In this document: in pieces, positions 60,301 to 64,000 of the stretch | How the letters are laid out: every line of letters starts with the position of its first letter | How positions within the stretch are numbered: the stretch's first letter is position 1 | DNA from: CALVUJ01 sp045128835 | GTDB lineage: Bacteria; Bacillota_I; Bacilli_A; RFN20; DUOF01 | Length of the DNA: 64,000 bases | Direction: 5' to 3' | NCBI GenBank assembly: GCA_045128835.1 | Contig: JBGVRX010000017.1 | Coordinates: forward strand, 1-64,000 | Notes under the pieces: model-generated | Seen by the model: only the letters and a program-made list of their open reading frames with translations | The model's database searches: none | Told to the model about the DNA's origin: nothing | Made by a program: the position numbers and the translations under genes

Positions 60301-62853
60301 TCTTCTTAAAATAGTCAAGTATGCATCAAAGAATTCTACTTGATAATTCATGTTTGCTGCAGAACCAGATATTAAATAGTAATCAATATAATTACCATAA
60401 GCATCTGTCACTACAGTTTCACCTTCAACAGTTCTATAAACAGTTACTCTTAATTCTTGTTGACAGAACTCTATTGTCGCACCATTAATTGGATATGCTC
60501 CTCTACATTCTTTTATAGAGAATTCTATATCATCTTCACCATATATTTTACTCGCACTTTCAATATACACTGAAATATGTTTTGGTTTAATTAGGAAAGC
60601 ACCTTCACCAAAATCAAGATAATAGTTATCTACTCCACCGTTATATTGTTCATAAACATGAAGTGTACCTACCATTATTCTTCTTGCAACAAGATTACCT
60701 TCTGTGTCATACCATACAGCCTCACTAACGCTCCAGCTTCCTTCATCCATCCAAATTTCAATTCCTTCTTCTGGATTGCCCATATATCTTTCGATATCAC
60801 CAATTAGTCTATCTCCAGTATTTGGAGCAAAAGTACAACGATAATCTTGATTATATAGAGGGTCTGTAGGATCACAAACTCTCATATCAATTTCATAAGT
60901 TAATGCTGGATCATCATCCAAATAATACTTTTCTTTATCATGAGCAATAACTTTAATAGTTCTTTGCTTAATTGTAAATACCGCACCTTCTTCATAGTGT
61001 AAATAATACAAGTCACTTGGCACACGAAGGTTATTATAATAAATTTTATAATCACCAACATAATGCGCATTTAATATATACAATTCTCCACTAATAGAGT
61101 CACCTTCAAGTAACTCTTCTGAACAAGGAACATTATTTCCTTCTCTAGTTACACAATGATAAGTTACAACAATATCATCAGCTGTTTTATCACCATAAAT
61201 AATATATTGTGAATAGTCCGCTTCCACGTGAATCTTTCTAGCACGAACTTCCGCAATTAGAGAAATAGAGGCAGAAACGTTTCCGGCTTCGTCAACAGCT
61301 CTAACAAATATATTATATTCACCTAATACATTTAATCTTTGATTTTCATCAACAGGAAGTCTGCTAAAATCCAAATAGTATTCTATTGTTTTTGGGCTTC
61401 CAGGATACAAACTGTTATCAGTAACGATTATTCCATACTTAGCTTCAATTTCTGCTGCTGTTGGATATGGGTCATTAATATAAAAGTCTGTTCTGTTATA
61501 TGTTTTATTAATAGTTGGATTTGTATTATCGACAGATACTACATAACTATCTCTTTCAACACTGTTACCAGCTTCATCTGTAACTTTATATCTAACAATA
61601 ATATCTCTTACTGTATATAAGTATTGTCTAAAGTCACTTCCTAGAGGCGAACCAATTGAGCCACCAACAACAGTATAATAACTTGCTTCTATTATTATAT
61701 TCTCACTTAAAGTAACATTATCATAAACAAATACTTGAGCAAGGGGATTAAATAAATTTACGCTTTCTGTATAAACAGTCATTGTTTCTAAAATTTGAAC
61801 AAACGGAGCTTCTTTATCAATGTTTGTTACTTCAAAGACAAATTCCGCTTCCGATAAGTTTAACGAGCGCGCATATATTGAATAAACACCATTGCTATCA
61901 ACAATTATTTGCATTGAATCTTTAATCGATGTTGTATTGCCATTAAATTCATATTGAAGAACGCTTAAATCATCACTACTTAAAATATAATCAGTATCAA
62001 AGAATTTTACAATTACATCAATTGGATAACTATGATTAATTGGACCCGTTACACTAGGATTTATTTCAATAACTATTTCTGGATCTCTTAAGTTATCAAT
62101 AACAACTTCCAATCTAAGGGTATATCCGAACACATCTGTTATTTCAATTAAATATGTTCCATTTTGACGAACAGTAAAATAATAATTGTTAACACTTTCA
62201 TATAAAGCATTTACAACCGTTTGATTTTCACTACCTTGAAGAAGATATGTAACATCTTTAAAAACATACTCGTCGATTTTACCTTTACCCGGAATTTCTT
62301 CTGGCAAAGTAACATTAACCTTATATGGACTAGCGCCATTCTCTTCGTTTTCTTTAATGATTAAAATATCTTCTGGAGTTAACTCTCCAATATTTCTTTT
62401 TTGGTCAACTCCCACAATAATCTTATCCACTATCGCAGAATCGCTTGGATTATAAGAAAATTCAGTAAGTAGTAATATTGTTATATATTTTTCACCATAA
62501 CTTTTATTTTTTAAAGTATATGTTATCTTACTAGCAAATTCAGAACTAACATTTCTTTCATAATGAACTAAATCCGTTAATGAATAGCCACTTTCTACTA
62601 TAGCAATAGAATTTACATATTCATTAGCAATTGCTTCTTGTTGAATATCTATAGTTACCTCGGTGTCTCCAATATAATCAGCGCCATAGTTAACTATTGC
62701 CCAATAACCTAATTTTTCTCCTATTCCTGCATTTGCAAAAATATTTTCTGGCAAATCATCTTGGGCTAACACAACATTAGAAGTATTAAAACCTAGATTT
62801 AAGAAAAGGAAAGCAAAAGCTAATATAATAGCACTAAAAAATCTTTTCACCAT
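54340..62853 (-). CDS. Giant surface protein with MBG and Ig-like DUF5011 repeats
   Basis: A 2837-residue membrane-anchored surface protein. Signal peptide (about 1-31) leads to Ig-like modules (about 35-540), some 12 MBG-type repeats of 80-100 residues (about 540-1690; recurring KxYGxxDP ... GxYxIxxGxL ... FTIxxR), a further Ig-like region, seven DUF5011-type repeats (about 1885-2470; recurring TPPVVTLxG ... EYGATAxDNYDG ... GxYxVxYxAxDxxGN), three shorter Ig-like units and a C-terminal membrane helix (about 2797-2818) followed by RRKK and nine glutamates. No LPxTG motif. The ATG at 62853 follows AGGAGAGTGAAAGCA; the GTG at 62862 touches the site. A role as adhesin or surface stalk is inferred. 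Confidence 0.9.
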   Translation of the reverse strand: MVKRFFSAIILAFAFLFLNLGFNTSNVVLAQDDLPENIFANAGIGEKLGYWAIVNYGADYIGDTEVTIDIQQEAIANEYVNSIAIVESGYSLTDLVHYERNVSSEFASKITYTLKNKSYGEKYITILLLTEFSYNPSDSAIVDKIIVGVDQKRNIGELTPEDILIIKENEENGASPYKVNVTLPEEIPGKGKIDEYVFKDVTYLLQGSENQTVVNALYESVNNYYFTVRQNGTYLIEITDVFGYTLRLEVVIDNLRDPEIVIEINPSVTGPINHSYPIDVIVKFFDTDYILSSDDLSVLQYEFNGNTTSIKDSMQIIVDSNGVYSIYARSLNLSEAEFVFEVTNIDKEAPFVQILETMTVYTESVNLFNPLAQVFVYDNVTLSENIIIEASYYTVVGGSIGSPLGSDFRQYLYTVRDIIVRYKVTDEAGNSVERDSYVVSVDNTNPTINKTYNRTDFYINDPYPTAAEIEAKYGIIVTDNSLYPGSPKTIEYYLDFSRLPVDENQRLNVLGEYNIFVRAVDEAGNVSASISLIAEVRARKIHVEADYSQYIIYGDKTADDIVVTYHCVTREGNNVPCSEELLEGDSISGELYILNAHYVGDYKIYYNNLRVPSDLYYLHYEEGAVFTIKQRTIKVIAHDKEKYYLDDDPALTYEIDMRVCDPTDPLYNQDYRCTFAPNTGDRLIGDIERYMGNPEEGIEIWMDEGSWSVSEAVWYDTEGNLVARRIMVGTLHVYEQYNGGVDNYYLDFGEGAFLIKPKHISVYIESASKIYGEDDIEFSIKECRGAYPINGATIEFCQQELRVTVYRTVEGETVVTDAYGNYIDYYLISGSAANMNYQVEFFDAYLTILRRDISISVKGDLDENGNPTGKYTIYYEDNIPYLEVYDSSVGTATGLVNNANLGIADKFSPEGASLYTQGGDLITEYVNGIGVYVINKGSLRILDKDNMDAEYNYNVTFNPGELEVIRKEIWIKIIKDLSKVYGDEDKVFTDYDLTGYDEYVILEANGRFVIEITPSSVEGEEPYIPRDNDRMKYHLIRAEGIYVGYYPITIEKLEGCENYDVYLFQEYKFEIVKRLLRVSIENQTIIYKEVLQDEIEFTVGGDIIDGVWVDDLQYADYLEGTPDAGEYRNVGVYQIGVGSIRVYADVEDEKLDVTNNYTISTSGGVLKIVQREVSIEVKSGQGKQYGNDDPKLEFIVYYNGVIEEMLEYDYKGWLGRDAGEEPGDYAINWGTFELILHGKNEDGERVANYLITEFRNYHPFRIEKRTILVKARDVSAIYGNEYQKDIVYDTSGSKLAYNLTLEIDGSPIYDILDGSLKILGTVDGVGTYTISCEDIKIVRRYTGEDVTHKYYNYSFENGTLTIVPRTIKITPDDGQFKKYGESDIGITFTYTPALLDEGDEFVGTLKRTPRDVNGVMVTEDVGEYLISLGTLSVNTPSGKPNYELVLDGSRTFTINPRSLVLKASDIEIYYGDPFELAYTISGDGVANNPDIGVVDSIEGELNLDREYAGYGTYRILGDNITVTNIRNYNYSFLPGLLIVNKRVVTITPSESTLYKVYGEDDPDYFKFTIDFAGATYTGELDREPGEDVGKYRILLGTLSFGPNFDMVLNEAYFTVMARIIEVKAENNGKLYGTADPQLTYNYIGTLIGNDRFYGSLVRDAGEEVGEYEIMQGSLSINSNYQIIYTPGVFTIRYAEFTGLTIYSLTSNQYQVKGEEEEVRLYVRFNEGADETNIGDVVWTIIKNEELEWEFTKDPINNIISFFPSGSIGTYVVSASYGGKTAYYEVFVEIDTVGTVYIRWVNGSTEQILGKEERITYMVIVPENASSDATVQWIINGTTIKANKVTNIYFDYTPNLGKGEYKIQAKIGGKTSDPLFFYVRNNNPPVITLNGNPVVYIEAKTGVDYIEQGATVIDDIDGDITDSLVITGYVNEEVKGTYYIKYDAKDSHGNNAISVYRQVVVRDTTPPVVNLIGNREIKLLYGQAYVEYGATAVDNYDGPLEVLINNPIIIDKIGTYEVTYVAYDESGNRGSTVRYVEIIDNVSPVITLIGDEVTYVEVYSEFKDEGALVEDNVDGTFIMPGSSFYFGEELVNRIDTSRLGTYYVHYDYQDTAGNIGAGKVRIVIVRDSTPPVIVLNGTNPYIIRYSYPELNYEEPGAVAKDNYDSYVPVTITGQIGNELGTYYLYYDAVDAHGNIAQTVTREIIVVDVQNPIIHFYAKCPQYITIEALYEEYDLRCDAPGYGIWVEDDYMEDLDELQKRVVVTGTVDNTRIGLYTIRYDVSDMAGNAAVTLNRYVEVVDTTAPTITLKCANDLPCEDDTSQIVEVFTMYEEFGAIVYDRYDEYHGITVNLVVNHNINVNKLGEYIVTYNATDSNGNKAEPVIRRVYVKDTTPPVVTLIGENPITIERGLEYVEYGATAIDNYDGPMPHVTIINAPSGMALGVYEVIYKAIDSSGNVGEATRIVYVVDTIPPIVLGVEDGKYYKEPVSIYFIPTLGTDEKLIGWLNGEEISSPHFVEAEGEYNLLVRDDAGNETRIWFAIDSTPPQILGVRNGEYTNREVVEVYSNEKIKYYEYRYQNGEWVRTDEQVLSFSHEGTYRVYAVDMADNVSSVVMFVVDRTAPNFSLTGVINKGITNTDVNLITEENATIAVNSKYNIPTLYTFTNDGYYQVVIRDLAGNTVNLQFVINKTRSVIINEKLVNIISQHNAIDKVSISGTSYSRNNGILIAMPLIDGGFQYVSGKLFSESEYQTLISGGIVEIKVAGTDDTYMFVGFVVEAEELNKFGSQTVDGDESEDGGLGYAAIAFLIFALVAFFFVIFLKRRKKEEEEEEEEEIIYEDM
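54361..54387. repeat. 9-bp tandem repeat coding the poly-glutamate tail
   Basis: TTCCTCTTC three times in a row, coding GAA-GAG-GAA units of the cytosolic tail. Unit changes would keep the frame and alter only tail length. Confidence 0.9.
55450..57200 (-). repeat. Seven DUF5011-type Ig-like repeats within the giant protein
   Basis: Each unit begins near TPPVxxLxG, has EYGATAxDNYDG in the middle and ends in a YxAxDxxGN strand. Units 5 and 6 carry extra cysteines (YAKCPQYI, DLRCDAPG, LKCANDLPCEDD), possibly disulfides. Confidence 0.8.
57780..61240 (-). repeat. About twelve MBG-type repeats within the giant protein
   Basis: Recurring pattern of a strand RxIxVxA, the turn KxYGxxDP, GDxxxGxLxRxxGExxGxYxI and NYxxxFxxGxxTI. 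Repeats differ clearly from each other, so they are old rather than recently copied. Confidence 0.8.
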
Positions 62854-62884
62854 TGCTTTCACTCTCCTTTCTTTAAATATAAGT

Positions 62885-62906
62885 AGGGGAAAAGTTTATT
62901 TCCCCT
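62885..62906 (-). terminator. Stem-loop between the two surface-protein genes
   Basis: AGGGGAAA and TTTCCCCT form an eight-bp stem. No T-run follows on the minus strand, so it may be a weak terminator or a processing/stability hairpin within one transcript. Confidence 0.45.
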
Positions 62907-64000
62907 TAATTTTTTCTTTTGTTTATCAAACTGAACCAACAAGCACCTAAACTTGTTAAAAGTAGTCCGATAAGAACAATTATATAACTGCTATTAGGTT
63001 GTCCCGACATTTCTACAATTGGAGGTGTTGCCTCAACAACAATTGTAAGTTTGACTGGCTCAGCCTCGATAAGTTCACTTTGCCCATCACTACCGTGGAA
63101 CATGTATTGTAGTGTATAAGTAATTTCATATACACCTGGAACAGAAGTCGTAAACTCATCCCAAATATTTGCGTTATATTTCTTGTTGTCAACAACTAAC
63201 TCACCATTATAATAAACAGTTTGAGTTAAGAAGTGATTTTTGTCTCCTGCAGTTACCGCTAAGTTGTTTACGATGTTAGCAACATCTTCTCCTTGTTCAA
63301 CAGTTAAACTGTAAGAATTTGGTTCTACAACATCTATTGGTAGACTTGCATTAGCAATTTCTATTTGAGGAATTAATGATGCATAAATAACTCCTCTAGC
63401 AATATATACAGATTCATTTCCAGCTTTATCAAATACAGAATAAATGATTGTATATGTGTAATCTCCTGTGCTTAGATATGCACTTGGATCTTTCTTGATT
63501 ATCGCATAAATACTATCTTCACCAACTGTTGAATCAATTGATGTTGGAATACTTGCAGATAAATCATATGTTTGTTTTGTATTATCTTTATCAAAAGAGT
63601 AAATAATGTATCTTCTTTCTTCTGAATAAACGTTTCTAATATCTAATCCAGCGATACCACCATTCATTGCATATGGGTCACTGCCTAGTCCACCAATATC
63701 TTGTTTTACACCAGGTTTTTCTTGGCTTACATCAGCGTAACTTTCTTGATACAATGTTCCAGCCTCATTCTTTGTGCTTTCAAACAAATAGTGATTTACT
63801 AGAATTGAATGATTCTTATCAAATGTTGATGATTTAATTTCACTACTTTCATAATTTTCAGGATATGAATCAGCAGCACCTGCATAATATTCTGTATAAC
63901 CAGTATCACATATTCCCGCTGTTCTACATCCATACTCATATACATAAAGTTTTTCACCATTATCTCTACCAAAGTTGATTATTGGACTAGTTCTATCAAG
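62906..64000 (-). CDS. Surface protein with Ig-like modules, C-terminal part (5' end beyond window)
   Basis: The frame is open to the window's right edge, so the N-terminus is missing; about 364 residues are visible. Modules with the pattern GDYTYTIIYSVFDKAGNESVYIA and GVYEITYTLQY are Ig-like and similar in style to the giant protein downstream. The C-terminus is a membrane helix (SSYIIVLIGLLLTSLGACWF region) followed by INKRKN. No LPxTG motif. It lies 53 bases upstream of the giant gene in the same direction, so they may be one operon. Confidence 0.85.
   Translation of the reverse strand, partial: LDRTSPIINFGRDNGEKLYVYEYGCRTAGICDTGYTEYYAGAADSYPENYESSEIKSSTFDKNHSILVNHYLFESTKNEAGTLYQESYADVSQEKPGVKQDIGGLGSDPYAMNGGIAGLDIRNVYSEERRYIIYSFDKDNTKQTYDLSASIPTSIDSTVGEDSIYAIIKKDPSAYLSTGDYTYTIIYSVFDKAGNESVYIARGVIYASLIPQIEIANASLPIDVVEPNSYSLTVEQGEDVANIVNNLAVTAGDKNHFLTQTVYYNGELVVDNKKYNANIWDEFTTSVPGVYEITYTLQYMFHGSDGQSELIEAEPVKLTIVVEATPPIVEMSGQPNSSYIIVLIGLLLTSLGACWFSLINKRKN

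Noticed and set aside
54340..62853. Sortase-anchored LPxTG adhesin
   Set aside because: No LPxTG or similar motif before the C-terminal membrane helix; the tail after the helix is long and glutamate-rich.
1..64000. Mycoplasma-type genetic code with UGA as tryptophan
   Set aside because: Several genes end at TGA, tryptophans are coded by TGG, and a complete RF2 is present.
1..64000. CRISPR arrays, insertion sequences, prophage genes
   Set aside because: No regularly spaced short repeats, transposases, integrases or phage structural genes were seen.

Overview
The window is AT-rich bacterial chromosome from an uncultured-type Gram-positive member of the low-GC Bacilli, probably close to the gut RF39, Erysipelotrichales or Mycoplasmatota-adjacent lineages. 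Reasons: Firmicutes gene order (yloU-fakA-recG-plsX-rnc-ftsY-ylxM-ffh; comFA-comFC-...-secA-prfB-yitT-ctp-uvrB), strong AGGAGG-type ribosome sites, TTGACA/TATAAT promoters, and relics of the sporulation gene set (cotJ proteins, a SpoIIQ-like protein, WhiA). TGA is a normal stop codon: several genes end in it and a full-length release factor 2 is present, so this is not a mycoplasma with recoded UGA.

Layout. 1-4040 (+): 3' end of tex, then dprA and topA. 4067-12734 (-): the SRP/RNase III/lipid/recG cluster ffh, ylxM, a small membrane protein, ftsY, rnc, plsX, recG, fakA, yloU. Compared with Bacillus it lacks smc between rnc and ftsY and the fab/acp genes between plsX and rnc. 12910-16386: an accessory pocket framed by tRNA-Val(GAC) and tRNA-Gly(GCC). 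It carries a promoter-driven, overlapping three-gene operon encoding a 652-residue protein with two HEPN-type RX4H motifs, a catalytically dead MNT-like protein and a small helical protein, followed by a lone SUKH (SMI1/KNR4) protein. This operon is the best candidate for an undescribed system. 16504-21675 (+): whiA, malQ, ppdK. 21857-24358 (-): an orphan VirD4-type coupling ATPase. 24454-28952 (+): rlmD, a non-coding AT-rich stretch with a near-perfect parS site, an HD-domain protein, an ADP-ribosylglycohydrolase and an ATP-grasp protein. 29014-47962 (-): oxidative-stress and coat-like proteins (rubrerythrin, slipin, CotJC, CotJA/B-like), rluA, a DUF362 ferredoxin protein, secG, a uvrB-led operon ending in three CSC-lipoproteins, a ctp-type protease, yitT, prfB, secA, csp, comFC, comFA and a GNAT-like protein. 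48066-48644 (+): yigZ. 48633-64000 (-): two paralogous VirB2/TrbC-like membrane proteins with ectodomains, a SpoIIQ-like degenerate LytM protein, rpiB, typA, a 2837-residue repeat-rich surface protein and the C-terminal part of another.

How the genes fit together. DprA, ComFA and ComFC indicate a retained DNA-uptake/processing capacity. FakA plus PlsX, with no fatty-acid synthesis genes beside them, fits use of exogenous fatty acids. Rubrerythrin, manganese catalase and ppdK fit an anaerobic fermenter. The coupling ATPase and VirB2-like proteins suggest parts of a chromosomal type IV secretion-like apparatus whose other parts lie outside this window. The large Ig/MBG-repeat proteins are probably anchored surface adhesins or stalks. 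Functions of the accessory pocket and the lipoprotein trio are inferred from motifs only.
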